A DNA stretch of 64,000 nt from Psychromonas sp. CD1 (GCF_002239585.1 NZ_NDFH01000003.1:992001-1056000); one strand, 5' to 3'. Positions 25,236 through 34,661 are shown, numbered from the stretch's first letter. Translations and numbers: made by a program. The notes: generated by a model from the sequence alone, not told the origin.

Positions 25236-26936
25236 CTAACCCAGTAAAGATAATACACTTTTCGCAGATGCATTGGCTTGTGCCAACATTGATGTTCCCG
25301 CTTGTTGTAATATTTGTGATTTACTTAATTTAGATGTTTCCGCAGCAAAATCCGCATCTTGAATTCGAGAGTTAGATGCTGATAAGTTTTGTGATACATT
25401 TTCTAAATTCGAAATAGTAGAGCCCAAACGGTTTTGTAATGCACCTAAGCCGGCACGCGAGGAGCTGACTTGTCCAAGCGCTTTATCTATCGATGTGATA
25501 GCACTTGATGCCCCAGCCATTGTTGATACATTCGTGCCTAACGAACGGATAACCTTACCACCCATTTCATTACCCATACCAATTTTCTCGAGCGCTGCTG
25601 ATTGTGCGGATTGTCCGTCGGCTTTAGATGTTACTTCAATTGCACTTCCATCTTTAGAGCTTAATACAAATCCCCCACCTGTCACTTCTGTTGCAGTAAC
25701 ACCTGTAAGCTCAGTCAGGGCATTAACCGCGCCAAGTAAACTACCCGCAGTTCCACTAGTAGAGATTAAACTAACACCGTTTATTTGAATTTTATCAGTC
25801 TTCAAAACAGTGGCGGTATCAAGTGCGACACTAGATGATGTGGTTAATGTACCTGCACCATTAGAGACTAAGAAACCCGTTTTAATTATGTTAGCTCCTG
25901 CGCCTGGTTCACCTTTGTCATTAATACTAATCGCAGAGCCATCAATACTTTTCAGAGCAATAAAACCCTTACTCTTTCCAGCAGTCAAACCAGAATTAGC
26001 CACCTCACCAGTAATTTCAATCTGTTTACCTGTATCATTGGTTAAGAGTAAGCCGCCATTATCATCTAAAGATGCGGTTACACCAGAAACATCTCGATTA
26101 ATCGTTTCCACTAAATTTGACATTGATGATGTAGCACCTAAAGTAACTGCCGCATTAGCGCCGATGATAAGTTGAAGTCCATTCGTAATCCCTGATACTG
26201 CTTTACCTGCATCTGTCGATGCTCCTTGCACCACATTATAAGTAGATGCCATAACCCCCGTTTCTGATGTTTTATCATTAATAACATTTGCATTCGCTAA
26301 TGCAACATTACCAGGGATATCAGTAGCGCTACCTATTGTAACGCCGTTAATATCAATGCTAGATTCAACAATTACGTCCTGCACTCTTCCACTATTTAAA
26401 TCAGACTTATTTAAATCACCATTAAGACCCAGTGCATTAGTCGTTACCGAATCAATAGAGAAAGTTAATGTTTGACCTTCATTAGCACCAATTTGTAACG
26501 TCGTATTACCCGCAGTTCCGTTTAGCAACTTCAATCCATTGAATTCTGTTGTTTCCGAAATACGATCTAATTCTGAGTGTAATTGATCGACTTCTTTTTG
26601 AATGGATGCTCTGTTTGATGCAGAGTTGGTATCATTTGCAGATTGCACTGACAGTTCACGCATACGTTGTAAAATATTGGTCATTTCATCCATTGACCCT
26701 TCTGCCGTTTGCGACATAGAGACACCATCATTGGCATTACGAACGGCCATATTGATACCTTTAATTTGTGATTGCATCCCTGTAGAAATAGCAAGGCCTG
26801 CCGCATCATCTTTTGCGCTATTAATTCGCAAGCCAGAAGATAAACGTTCCATTGCTTGATTGCCTGCAGCTTGTGACTTATTCAATTGACGTTGTGCATT
26901 CAATGACATCACATTGGTGTTTACTACTTGAGCCAT
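25236..26936 (-). CDS. flagellin (large, with extended central domain)
   Basis: Filament structural protein, 566 residues. The N-terminal D0/D1 core is canonical (MAQVVNTNVMSLNAQRQLNK, then SGLRINSAKDDAAGLAIS and RNANDGVSMSQTAEG), as is the C-terminal D1/D0 (SRAGLGALQNRLGSTISNL to ANASAKSVLSLLG). Between them, about residues 175-460 form a long surface-exposed insert rich in Gly, Ala, Ser and Thr with repeated beta-type GG-V-L-S/T-N-D-G motifs, well beyond the roughly 280-residue minimal flagellins. It has two sigma-28 promoters upstream and its own terminator. It is the only flagellin in the window. A neighbouring dead glycosyltransferase may once have decorated it. Confidence 0.95.
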   Translation of the reverse strand: MAQVVNTNVMSLNAQRQLNKSQAAGNQAMERLSSGLRINSAKDDAAGLAISTGMQSQIKGINMAVRNANDGVSMSQTAEGSMDEMTNILQRMRELSVQSANDTNSASNRASIQKEVDQLHSELDRISETTEFNGLKLLNGTAGNTTLQIGANEGQTLTFSIDSVTTNALGLNGDLNKSDLNSGRVQDVIVESSIDINGVTIGSATDIPGNVALANANVINDKTSETGVMASTYNVVQGASTDAGKAVSGITNGLQLIIGANAAVTLGATSSMSNLVETINRDVSGVTASLDDNGGLLLTNDTGKQIEITGEVANSGLTAGKSKGFIALKSIDGSAISINDKGEPGAGANIIKTGFLVSNGAGTLTTSSSVALDTATVLKTDKIQINGVSLISTSGTAGSLLGAVNALTELTGVTATEVTGGGFVLSSKDGSAIEVTSKADGQSAQSAALEKIGMGNEMGGKVIRSLGTNVSTMAGASSAITSIDKALGQVSSSRAGLGALQNRLGSTISNLENVSQNLSASNSRIQDADFAAETSKLSKSQILQQAGTSMLAQANASAKSVLSLLG

Positions 26937-27004
26937 AATCTACTCCTAGGTTATTTCTGACTTTATTTACAAAACATAAAGCAGTGTAATTGTGTATGTA
27001 TCTT

Positions 27005-27051
27005 GTATCGACCGCTTTAAAAATAACTTTAAACTTTTTTAAAGTTATTTT
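27005..27051 (-). promoter_or_regulatory. proximal sigma-28 promoter of flagellin and overlapping inverted repeat
   Basis: On the minus strand TAAAGTTA (27031-27024), 11 bases, GTCGATAC (27012-27005) match the sigma-28 consensus TAAA-N15-GCCGATAA. Transcription would start near 26998, leaving a 5' leader of about 60 nt before the flagellin ATG. The -35 box lies inside a perfect 14-bp inverted repeat (27020-27033 and 27038-27051, 4-base spacer) that could bind a dimeric regulator. Confidence 0.85.
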
Positions 27052-27103
27052 ATGTGTCGTATCGGTTCATTTTCAAAACAGTCGATATTCAGACTTAATA
27101 ACT

Positions 27104-27130
27104 ATATCGACAACTCACAAAATAACTTTA
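27104..27130 (-). promoter_or_regulatory. distal sigma-28 promoter of flagellin, inside the 65-bp repeat
   Basis: Minus strand TAAAGTTA (27130-27123), 11 bases, GTCGATAT (27111-27104): the same arrangement as the proximal promoter, 99 bases further upstream. All but the last base lies in the left copy of the 65-bp inverted repeat. It should feed flagellin together with the proximal promoter. Confidence 0.75.
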
Positions 27131-27169
27131 GGTAATTAATAAAAATGCTTTTTCCTATTAGTATTAATT
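27105..27169. repeat. left copy of the 65-bp inverted repeat
   Basis: This sequence is identical, in reverse complement, to 39860-39924, 12.8 kb away. Its right edge coincides with the point where homology to CcmB begins. Its left side continues into the flagellin 5' region, so this is probably the original copy. Confidence 0.95.
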
Positions 27170-27479
27170 TTTAGGTTTAGATTTAAATACCTATTGGGCA
27201 TTACTTCTCACTTTACTACTTGGAACTCCTATATTGAGTCTCCTTGGTGCTATTGGTGTTGCGCTGACAGTGGGTTTACGCAAAGGAGGAATATTATTAA
27301 GTTTGATAATGTTACCTCTGAGTATTCCCATTTTGATTTTTGCAACAATGGCGATAGATGCGGCTGTCGTTGGGCAACCTTATATTGGTCTACTTGCATT
27401 ATTAGGTGCGATGTTAGTGATGTCAATAACGCTTGCACCTTTTGCTATTGCCGCATCCTTGCGCGTTAGCCTTAGTTAA
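27170..27479 (+). pseudogene. ccmB: cytochrome c maturation permease CcmB, N-terminal half missing
   Basis: CcmB is the inner-membrane partner of the CcmA ATPase in cytochrome c maturation and normally has about 220 residues and six helices. Here only the last 100 or so codons survive: FLGLDLNTYWALLLTLLLGT aligns with the middle of E. coli CcmB, followed by GVALTVGLRKGGILLSLIML, PLSIPILIFATMAIDAAVV and the normal end AASLRVSLS. A stop codon precedes in frame, and the 65-bp repeat abuts the first homologous codon. An internal ATG at 27234 would give 81 residues lacking half the membrane domain. ccmA is absent upstream. The gene is broken at a rearrangement point. Confidence 0.88.
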
Positions 27480-27500
27480 ATTTATTAATAGAGAACAATT

Positions 27501-28253
27501 ATGTGGAAATGGCTACACCCTTATGCAAAGCCTGAAAAAAGCTATCAACTAGCAGGAAAATTATTACCTTGGTTTGCTTGTCTATGTTTGATAACGTTTA
27601 TGGTTGGTTTAACATGGGGATTATTATTTGCCCCTGCAGATTATCAGCAAGGCGATAGTTTTCGTATTATATATATTCATGTGCCGGCTGCAATGTTAGC
27701 AATGCTTGCTTATTCAAGTATGGCGATAGCTGCCTTTATTGGTTTGGTTTGGCAAATTAGATTATCTGAGATGATGGTGGCAACAACAGCGCCTATTGGT
27801 GCTGTTTTTACATTTATTGCTTTAGTCACAGGAGCTGCTTGGGGAAAACCGATGTGGGGGGCTTGGTGGGTGTGGGATGCGCGTTTAACCTCAGAATTAA
27901 TTTTATTATTTGTATATCTGGGTATCATTGCATTGTATAACGCATTTTCTGATAAAGATCTTGCCGGGCGTGCAGCCTCTATTTTAACGTTGGTTGGGGT
28001 TATTAATTTACCGATCATTCATTATTCAGTGGTCTGGTGGAATACTTTACACCAAGGTGCCACCATCAGTAAATTTGATACACCTTCGATGGCACCTGAA
28101 ATGTTATGGCCATTACTGATGATGATATTTGCTTTTAGTCTGTTTTTTATTGTGCTGCTTTTAATGCGTTTTCGCAATGAGATATTAGCAAGAGAAAATC
28201 ATCGTTACTGGGTTACTCAGCTAGTGATACATAAATTTAAGGATAAAATATAG
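27501..28253 (+). CDS. ccmC: heme exporter/handling protein CcmC
   Basis: CcmC loads heme onto the chaperone CcmE at the periplasmic face of the inner membrane. It has 250 residues and six helices. The tryptophan-rich WWD-type motif is intact (WGKPMWGAWWVWDARLTSEL near residues 115-134), with flanking conserved His residues (YIHVPAAM and PIIHYSVVWWNTLHQGAT). It starts 21 bases after the ccmB remnant and ends 1 base before ccmD. Loss of ccmA and ccmB upstream leaves its promoter uncertain. Confidence 0.96.
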   Translation: MWKWLHPYAKPEKSYQLAGKLLPWFACLCLITFMVGLTWGLLFAPADYQQGDSFRIIYIHVPAAMLAMLAYSSMAIAAFIGLVWQIRLSEMMVATTAPIGAVFTFIALVTGAAWGKPMWGAWWVWDARLTSELILLFVYLGIIALYNAFSDKDLAGRAASILTLVGVINLPIIHYSVVWWNTLHQGATISKFDTPSMAPEMLWPLLMMIFAFSLFFIVLLLMRFRNEILARENHRYWVTQLVIHKFKDKI

Positions 28254-28460
28254 ATGGCTTTTGATTCTATCAGTGATTTTTTTGCGATGGGAGGCTATGC
28301 CTTTTATGTTTGGTTGTCTTATGGCCTTTTTTTCTTTAGTTTGCTGTGTATTACATTACATTGTATATATAAAAAACGAAATATTTTCAAAAAAGTCCGC
28401 TTACGTTTAGAGAGAGAAAAACGTATTAAACAAGCATCAAAATTGGAAGAAACATTATGA
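28254..28460 (+). CDS. ccmD: heme exporter protein CcmD
   Basis: A 68-residue single-helix inner-membrane protein that helps release holo-CcmE from the CcmABC complex. The hallmark [20 protein letters not shown] covers residues 12-31, followed by a positively charged cytosolic tail. It overlaps ccmE by ATGA. Length and placement are standard. Confidence 0.93.
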   Translation: MAFDSISDFFAMGGYAFYVWLSYGLFFFSLLCITLHCIYKKRNIFKKVRLRLEREKRIKQASKLEETL

Positions 28461-28933
28461 ATTTAAGACGTAAAAAACGACTTTTGATTATTTCAGGATT
28501 AGTGTTTGCTTTCTCTGTTTCAGTTGGATTAGTGCTCTTTGCTTTACAACAAAATATCGATCTTTTTTATACGCCAAAGGAAATTATCCATGGTAAAAAA
28601 GAGACGGGTAAAAAACCTGATATAGGACAACGCTTACGCATTGGTGGAATGGTTATGGTGGGTAGTGTAAAGCGCGATCAGAATAGTTTAAAAGTGAGTT
28701 TTGATTTGATAGATAATGGCGGTGAAAAAGTGACTGTCTTTTTTGATGGCATTTTACCCGATTTATTTAGAGAGGGACAAGCAATTGTAGCACAAGGTAT
28801 CTTATTGAATAAAACTCAAATTAATGCTTTTGAAGTATTAGCCAAGCATGATGAAACATATACGCCTCCAGAGGTGAGTGATGCTCTAAAGGGCATGAAA
28901 AATTTTAAAACAAATAAAAAACAGGAATATTAG
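28457..28933 (+). CDS. ccmE: cytochrome c heme chaperone CcmE
   Basis: Periplasmic, membrane-anchored heme chaperone, 158 residues. An N-terminal signal anchor (about 8-28) is followed by the OB-fold ([27 protein letters not shown]). The heme-binding histidine lies in [15 protein letters not shown], equivalent to E. coli His130 with the conserved Tyr four residues on. It overlaps ccmD and is 1 base from ccmF. Confidence 0.96.
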   Translation: MNLRRKKRLLIISGLVFAFSVSVGLVLFALQQNIDLFYTPKEIIHGKKETGKKPDIGQRLRIGGMVMVGSVKRDQNSLKVSFDLIDNGGEKVTVFFDGILPDLFREGQAIVAQGILLNKTQINAFEVLAKHDETYTPPEVSDALKGMKNFKTNKKQEY

Positions 28934-30889
28934 ATGCTGGCTGAAATTGGACAACTTGCACTTGCAATCGCTTGTATGCTTGCTCTACTACAGGCTATAT
29001 ATCCGCTGTATGGGATTTATAGTGGTCATCAAGGTGCGATTCGGTCGGCGAAAACATTTACTCTTTTACAATGTGTTTTTGTGACGTTAGCATTTGTTAT
29101 TTTAAGTTATCTCTTTTTAATTAATGATTTCACAGTGACTTATATTGCCTTAAATTCGAATAGTGCTTTGCCTTGGTATTATCGATTATCTGCGGTATGG
29201 GGAGCACATGAAGGTTCATTGTTATTGTGGGTATTTTTGTTGTCGCTTTGGAGCTCTGCAGTTGCATTACTAAGTAAACGATTACCTATTGAATCGATTG
29301 CACGTGTGCTTGCAATATTGGGTTTACTCTCCCTAGGTTTTTACCTTTTTGTTTTATTTACTTCTAATCCATTTTTAAGAACCTTGCCTTATTTTCCAGT
29401 GGATGGACGTGATTTAAATCCTTTATTACAAGATGTTGGACTTATTATACATCCGCCAATGTTATATATGGGTTATGTTGGTTTTTCGGTTGCTTTTGCT
29501 TTTGCAATAGCAGCTCTTATGGAAGGGCGCTTAGACAGTGCTTGGGCTAAATGGTCTCGACCTTGGACAATGGCCGCTTGGATATTTTTAACGTTAGGTA
29601 TTGCACTGGGTAGTTGGTGGGCGTATTACGAATTAGGTTGGGGTGGTTGGTGGTTTTGGGATCCTGTTGAAAATGCATCACTTATGCCGTGGCTAGTTGG
29701 AACTGCACTTATTCATTCTTTGGCGGTTAGTGAAAAGCGTGGGGTCTTTAAATCTTGGACAGTTTTACTGGCAATTAGTACTTTTTCATTAAGTTTATTA
29801 GGTACTTTTTTAGTTCGATCTGGTGTTTTGGTTTCGGTACATGCTTTTGCGAGTGATCCTACTCGAGGATTATTTATTTTAGTTTTTTTGATTTTAGTTG
29901 TTGGTGGTTCTTTATTGCTTTTTGCTTTAAAAGGCTCAACGGTAAAAAGTCGAGGACATTATGCGCTGCTCTCTCGTGAAACTTTTTTATTGATTAATAA
30001 TATTTTATTAATCGCCGCTGTTATCGTTGTTTTATTAGGTACATTATTGCCGTTAGTGCACAAACAGATGGGTTTAGGGAGCATTTCTATTGGAGAGCCT
30101 TTCTTTAACCGCATGTTTAGTTTATTAATTGTCCCGTTTGCTTTGTTTTTAGGGGCGGCTCCACTATTGCGTTGGAAACGTCAAAATATTAACGAACTTT
30201 TTAAACCTTTTGTTCATTCTTTATTGCTGAGTATCGTTGCGACGTTATTATTTTTATATGTGTTTACTTCGCACTTTACATGGCTTGCGTTAATGGGGGT
30301 ATTTCTAGGTTTTTGGATAGTGATGACCGTTGGCTATGAATTATATTTACGAGCCACACATCGTTTTAATCTTTTTAAAGGTTTAACAAAATTAGGTTAT
30401 AGCCACTGGGCTATGAGTTTGGGTCATTTAGGTTTTGCAGTACTAATCATAGGCATTACGATGACTCAAAATTTCTCTATTGAGCGTGATATAAAATTGG
30501 CCGTCGGAGAAAGTGTTTTTTTTGGGAACTATACATTTGATTTCGATGCACTAGAGCCTTTGGTCGGTGAAAACTATACGGGTAGTATGGGTATTTTTAA
30601 TGTTAAACAAAATGGTAAATATATTACGACAATGCAAGCTGAAAAACGTATTTATAGCGTGCAAGGTATGCCGATGACAGAAGTTGCGATTGATGCAGGA
30701 ATAACGCGAGATCTCTATATTGCGATGGGAGAAATGTTGGAGGATGGTTCATGGGCGGTGCGTATTTATTATAAACCCTTTATTCGTTGGATCTGGTTTG
30801 GCCCTCTTCTGATGGCTTTTTCTGGATTATTAATGATGTTAGATAGTCGCTATCGAAATAAAAAAACAAACGTAAAAGGACTCATCTAA
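28934..30889 (+). CDS. ccmF: cytochrome c heme lyase subunit CcmF
   Basis: Large polytopic inner-membrane core of the heme lyase that attaches heme to apocytochrome c. It has 651 residues with the expected many helices. The WWD domain is intact (YYELGWGGWWFWDPVENASL near residues 230-250). Other family stretches are VWGAHEGSLLLWVF and DVGLIIHPPMLYMGYVGFSV, which contain heme-ligand histidines. The stop overlaps the ccmG start. Confidence 0.97.
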   Translation: MLAEIGQLALAIACMLALLQAIYPLYGIYSGHQGAIRSAKTFTLLQCVFVTLAFVILSYLFLINDFTVTYIALNSNSALPWYYRLSAVWGAHEGSLLLWVFLLSLWSSAVALLSKRLPIESIARVLAILGLLSLGFYLFVLFTSNPFLRTLPYFPVDGRDLNPLLQDVGLIIHPPMLYMGYVGFSVAFAFAIAALMEGRLDSAWAKWSRPWTMAAWIFLTLGIALGSWWAYYELGWGGWWFWDPVENASLMPWLVGTALIHSLAVSEKRGVFKSWTVLLAISTFSLSLLGTFLVRSGVLVSVHAFASDPTRGLFILVFLILVVGGSLLLFALKGSTVKSRGHYALLSRETFLLINNILLIAAVIVVLLGTLLPLVHKQMGLGSISIGEPFFNRMFSLLIVPFALFLGAAPLLRWKRQNINELFKPFVHSLLLSIVATLLFLYVFTSHFTWLALMGVFLGFWIVMTVGYELYLRATHRFNLFKGLTKLGYSHWAMSLGHLGFAVLIIGITMTQNFSIERDIKLAVGESVFFGNYTFDFDALEPLVGENYTGSMGIFNVKQNGKYITTMQAEKRIYSVQGMPMTEVAIDAGITRDLYIAMGEMLEDGSWAVRIYYKPFIRWIWFGPLLMAFSGLLMMLDSRYRNKKTNVKGLI

Positions 30890-31425
30890 TGAACAAAAAG
30901 TACCGTTTGTTTATTCTATTTATTCCTTTGATGATTTTTGTTGTTGGCTGTGTTTTTTTGTTTAAAGGCTTGTATACAGATCCGCAAAAACTAGAGTCTG
31001 TATTGGTGGGTAAGCGAGTACCTGACTTCACCTTGCAAAGCCTTTATGATCCGGCAAAGCAATATGATGCGAGCATTTTTAAAGGGAAAAAAATGCTTTT
31101 GAATGTTTGGGCTACTTGGTGTCCAACTTGTTATGCAGAGCATGGTTTTTTAAATAATTTAGCCAATAATGGCATTTATATTGTAGGCATGAATTATAAA
31201 GATTCCCGTATTAAAGCAATACGTTGGTTAAACGAATTACACGATCCTTATAAAATAAGTTTATTTGATGAAGATGGTATGTTGGGGCTCGACTTGGGTG
31301 TTTATGGTGCGCCGGAAACCTTTTTTATTGATAGTAAAGGGGTGATTAGATATCGTCACATTGGTAATTTAGATGAAGTTATATGGCGTTCTAAATTAGA
31401 AAAAATATTTAATGAGATGGAGTAA
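30889..31425 (+). CDS. ccmG: thiol:disulfide interchange protein CcmG (DsbE)
   Basis: Periplasmic membrane-anchored thioredoxin-like reductase that keeps apocytochrome CXXCH cysteines reduced. It has 178 residues: an N-terminal anchor (about 7-26), then the thioredoxin fold with active site WATWCPTCYAEH near residue 80 and the GVYGAPETFFID cis-Pro region near 140. It overlaps ccmF by 1 base and lies 3 bases before ccmH. Confidence 0.95.
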   Translation: MNKKYRLFILFIPLMIFVVGCVFLFKGLYTDPQKLESVLVGKRVPDFTLQSLYDPAKQYDASIFKGKKMLLNVWATWCPTCYAEHGFLNNLANNGIYIVGMNYKDSRIKAIRWLNELHDPYKISLFDEDGMLGLDLGVYGAPETFFIDSKGVIRYRHIGNLDEVIWRSKLEKIFNEME

Positions 31426-31428
31426 ATA

Positions 31429-31917
31429 GTGAAAAAATTAATGCTCATTATTGTTGTTTTAAGTTCTTTTTATAGTATCTGTTCTTCTGCCGCAATTGAT
31501 TCATTTCGCTTTGATAATATTGCTCAAGAGGATGCTTTTCACCATTTAACGCATGTCTTACGCTGTCCTAAATGTCAGAATCAAAATATTGCAGATTCTA
31601 ACGCACCTCTTGCTAAAGATTTACGTACTAAAACGTATGATTTGATACTGCAAGGTAAAAGTGAAGATCAAATATTAAAATATATGACAGATCGTTTTGG
31701 TAATTTTATTTTATACGATCCACCTATGACTATTGCGACTATTTTTCTCTGGTTAGGGCCTTTGTTTTTTATCATCTTAGGTTTTTCATTTTTGTTTGTA
31801 CAGGCGAAAAAACATAATAAAAAAGAGCCTCCTTTAGAAGCGCAAGATGCATTAAGATTGCAGCGGATTTTAAGCGAAGACACAGTAGAAACAAAACAGA
31901 AAGAGGGTAGAAAATGA
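31429..31917 (+). CDS. ccmH: cytochrome c maturation protein CcmH
   Basis: Membrane-anchored oxidoreductase of the heme-lyase complex, 162 residues, starting with GTG after GGAG. A signal peptide (residues 1-22) leads to the redox motif LRCPKCQNQNIADSN near 50 and a transmembrane segment near 105-128. It is the short form, with the TPR part encoded separately by the next gene, as in Vibrio and Pseudomonas. Its stop overlaps the next start (ATGA). Confidence 0.94.
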   Translation: MKKLMLIIVVLSSFYSICSSAAIDSFRFDNIAQEDAFHHLTHVLRCPKCQNQNIADSNAPLAKDLRTKTYDLILQGKSEDQILKYMTDRFGNFILYDPPMTIATIFLWLGPLFFIILGFSFLFVQAKKHNKKEPPLEAQDALRLQRILSEDTVETKQKEGRK

Positions 31918-33182
31918 TTCTGCAATTTTGGTTAGCCACTACCATATTATTGATTATCGTTAGTGTGTTTGCAGCGATTCCTTTTTTAAAAATAAAAAAA
32001 GAGGGGAAGCAAGAATACAATACGCGTAATCAATTAAACCGTTCACTATATGAGATTCGCTTATTAGAATTAGAGCGCGATGCTGAGCAAGGGATGCTCA
32101 GTGATAAAAGCAAGATGTTGACAGAGCTGCAGTACAACTTATTGGACGATATTGATGATAATCAAGAAATAAAAAAACCAGCGCGCTCTAAATTGATTTT
32201 CTTACCGGGTCTTTTTCTCTTAATTGTAGGATCTCTTGCTTTATATTCGCGGGTAGGTGCTTATGAAGAGGTGCAGCATTGGCAAAATACGTTACAACGT
32301 TATCCTGCATTACAGCGTCAGTTATTTAAAGATTCTGATACTGAGGCGACAGAGCAAAATCTACGCGACATTATGCTGGGCTTGCGTACAAACTTACAGG
32401 ACAATAGTGAAGATCCACAGGGTTGGTTATTGTATGCTCGTTTAGGAATGATATTTGAAAATACAGATCTTGCCTTAGATGCCATCAGCAAAGCTTATTC
32501 TCTTGATCCAAAATCTGTGGATATCCGTCTTCTTTATATTCAGTTAAGCATGCAAACCGGTGATGATTTTTTACAACAACAAGCTCAGCTTATGTTGACT
32601 CAACTATTGAAAGAAATACCTAACAATGTGGATGCATGGTCTATGTCCGCGTTTATGGCACTTGGAGATAAAGATTATTCTCGAGCTATTTTCAGTTGGA
32701 AACGGTTATTACAGATAGTATCTCCGAATACAAAACAAGCTCGCATATTAAAAGATAGTATTAATTATGCACAAAAAAAATTATCTATACTGAAAACTAA
32801 TCGTTTGAGTGTCCCGAATAAAATGAATAAATCTACTTTAGAAAAAGGACATTATCGAGTAAAAATCAGTTTAACAAAAGAGGTTGTTGTACCTAAAAAT
32901 GGTACATTATTTGTTTATGCACAAGCTATCAATGGCGCATCAATGCCAATTGCTGCTATTAAAATATTAAAACCAATATTTCCTCTAAATATTGAGATAT
33001 CTGATGAAAATTCGATGCTAAACGATTTAAAGTTAAGTTCTCATGATCAATTTACGATCACTGCGCGCTTGTCCATTGATGCGAATGTGAATAATAAAAA
33101 AGGTCAATGGCAAGGTCGCAGTGCGGTTGTTGAAAAAGACCAACGAACACCCGTTATTATCATTATTAATAATGCATTGTAA
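31914..33182 (+). CDS. ccmI: CcmI-type TPR protein
   Basis: Apocytochrome c chaperone of the heme lyase, 422 residues. Two N-terminal membrane helices (about 2-24 and 95-113) flank a cytosolic loop with a leucine-rich pattern (RSLYEIRLLELERDAEQGML). The periplasmic part then has TPR units (GWLLYARLGMIFENTDLALD, then AISKAYSLDPKSVDIRLLYI) and a C-terminal beta-type domain ending TPVIIIINNAL. It is the last ccm gene and ends 24 bases before mlaA. Confidence 0.9.
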   Translation: MILQFWLATTILLIIVSVFAAIPFLKIKKEGKQEYNTRNQLNRSLYEIRLLELERDAEQGMLSDKSKMLTELQYNLLDDIDDNQEIKKPARSKLIFLPGLFLLIVGSLALYSRVGAYEEVQHWQNTLQRYPALQRQLFKDSDTEATEQNLRDIMLGLRTNLQDNSEDPQGWLLYARLGMIFENTDLALDAISKAYSLDPKSVDIRLLYIQLSMQTGDDFLQQQAQLMLTQLLKEIPNNVDAWSMSAFMALGDKDYSRAIFSWKRLLQIVSPNTKQARILKDSINYAQKKLSILKTNRLSVPNKMNKSTLEKGHYRVKISLTKEVVVPKNGTLFVYAQAINGASMPIAAIKILKPIFPLNIEISDENSMLNDLKLSSHDQFTITARLSIDANVNNKKGQWQGRSAVVEKDQRTPVIIIINNAL

Positions 33183-33206
33183 GTAAATAGAAGGAGGAAC
33201 GTAATA

Positions 33207-33977
33207 TTGAAAAAAATGGCGTTAGTACTTTTTGTTTTTATGCCTTTTTTGTTACATGCTCAAGAGCTAAACAAGGTTCGGCAGGATATGAGCGACCCTT
33301 TAGAGCCTTTGAATCGTGTTATTTGGGATTTTAACTATGATATTTTAGATCATTATATATATTTGCCGGTTACCAAGTCATATGTTGAGGTGGTACCGAG
33401 TAAGGGACGTCAATTTATTAATAATTTTGTGTTAAACTTTGAAGAGCCTGCCAATATCATTAATAGTTTCATCCTTTTTAATTATGAAGCTTCATTTAAT
33501 GCACTTTTACGTTTAACGATTAATAGTACTTTTGGGCTATTGGGTTTTCTTGATGTCGCATCTGATTTAGGTATCGAGCGTAAAACGGAAACTTTTAGTA
33601 ATGTTTTAGGGCATTGGTCTGTATCGAATGGACCTTATTTAATGATCCCTGTAATCGGTCCCCGTAGCACGCGTATATTATTAGGGGGATTTGTTGATAG
33701 TTTTTATTTTCCAAGTCGTTATTTGAAATGGTGGCAAGTATTAGGTTTGTGGGCCTTAGATGGCTTAGATACACGCGAAACGTTATTAGGGCAAGAACAA
33801 ATGTTGGATCAATCTTTGGATTCTTATGCTTTTGTAAAAGAAACATATATTCAATATGAAGCGTTTAAATTTGAACAAAACAGTGACAGTATTGAATTAT
33901 TTAGGCTACACAAAGAAGATGTTTCAGAATATGAATTTGATGATGATTTATTAGATTTTATGGATGAAATTGATTAA
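33207..33977 (+). CDS. mlaA: MlaA/VacJ-family outer-membrane lipid asymmetry protein without a lipobox
   Basis: MlaA removes misplaced phospholipids from the outer leaflet of the outer membrane, working with OmpC and MlaC. The 256 residues carry the family domain: MSDPLEPLNRVIWDFNYDI near 30, NFEEPANIINSFI near 80, STFGLLGFLDVAS, FSNVLGHWSVSNGPYLMIP and LDGLDTRETLL. The start is TTG at 33207, set by AAGGAGG 9 bases upstream; an ATG at 33216 is too far from it. The signal peptide (KKMALVLFVFMPFLLHAQ) has no cysteine near its end, so the usual lipidation of MlaA is missing. The tail is strongly acidic. Confidence 0.9.
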   Translation: MKKMALVLFVFMPFLLHAQELNKVRQDMSDPLEPLNRVIWDFNYDILDHYIYLPVTKSYVEVVPSKGRQFINNFVLNFEEPANIINSFILFNYEASFNALLRLTINSTFGLLGFLDVASDLGIERKTETFSNVLGHWSVSNGPYLMIPVIGPRSTRILLGGFVDSFYFPSRYLKWWQVLGLWALDGLDTRETLLGQEQMLDQSLDSYAFVKETYIQYEAFKFEQNSDSIELFRLHKEDVSEYEFDDDLLDFMDEID

Positions 33978-33986
33978 GAGATAAAT

Positions 33987-34661
33987 ATGAATTTAATTAC
34001 AATAGATGGGCCAAGTGGTTCAGGGAAAGGCACAGTTTGTTATATACTTGCTAAGAAATTGGGTTGGCATTTACTTGATAGTGGTGCGTTATATCGTATT
34101 TTAGCATATGCAGCATTACAAAATGCAACATCATTAGACGATGAAGAGGCTCTTGCTAAACTTGCTCTCAATTTAAAAATAGAATTTATTTCAAATGGTG
34201 TTGCCGTTGATAGTTTTTTAAACGGGGAAAATATAGGCGATAAATTGCGTACAGAAACTATCGCACAAGCAGCTTCGAAAGTTGCTTCGCTTATTTTAGT
34301 CCGCGAGGCATTATTAGCTAGGCAAAAAGCATTTTATAAAAATCCTGGGCTAATTGCTGATGGACGTGATATGGGTACTGTTGTTTTTCCTGAGGCACCC
34401 GTAAAAATATTTTTGGATGCTAGTGCTGCGGAGCGTGCTAAACGGCGCTTTGAGCAGTTGCAAAATAAAGGATTTAATGTTAGCATCGCTGAAATTTTAA
34501 GCGAAATAAAAGATAGAGATCTACGTGATAGAACACGCCTTATCGCCCCATTAAAGGCAGCAAAGGATGCATTAGAAATTGACTCAACGATGCTAACGAT
34601 TGATGAAGTTGTTTTAAAAGTGCTAGATCAAGTAAAGCTTAAACTAAATATAGTGGTATAA
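33987..34661 (+). CDS. cmk: cytidylate kinase
   Basis: Phosphorylates CMP and dCMP to diphosphates. It has 224 residues. The P-loop IDGPSGSGKGTVCYILAKKL opens the protein (about 5-24), then DSGALYRILAYAA, the GRDMGTVVFPEAPVKIFLDA block near 130 and the lid RAKRRFEQLQ. It begins 10 bases after mlaA and precedes rpsA, the standard cmk-rpsA-ihfB order. Confidence 0.97.
   Translation: MNLITIDGPSGSGKGTVCYILAKKLGWHLLDSGALYRILAYAALQNATSLDDEEALAKLALNLKIEFISNGVAVDSFLNGENIGDKLRTETIAQAASKVASLILVREALLARQKAFYKNPGLIADGRDMGTVVFPEAPVKIFLDASAAERAKRRFEQLQNKGFNVSIAEILSEIKDRDLRDRTRLIAPLKAAKDALEIDSTMLTIDEVVLKVLDQVKLKLNIVV

Noticed and set aside
27194-27469. Open frame overlapping the ccmB remnant as a separate gene
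   Set aside because: It is the wrong frame of ccmB; the neighbouring frame gives clear CcmB homology up to the normal stop.
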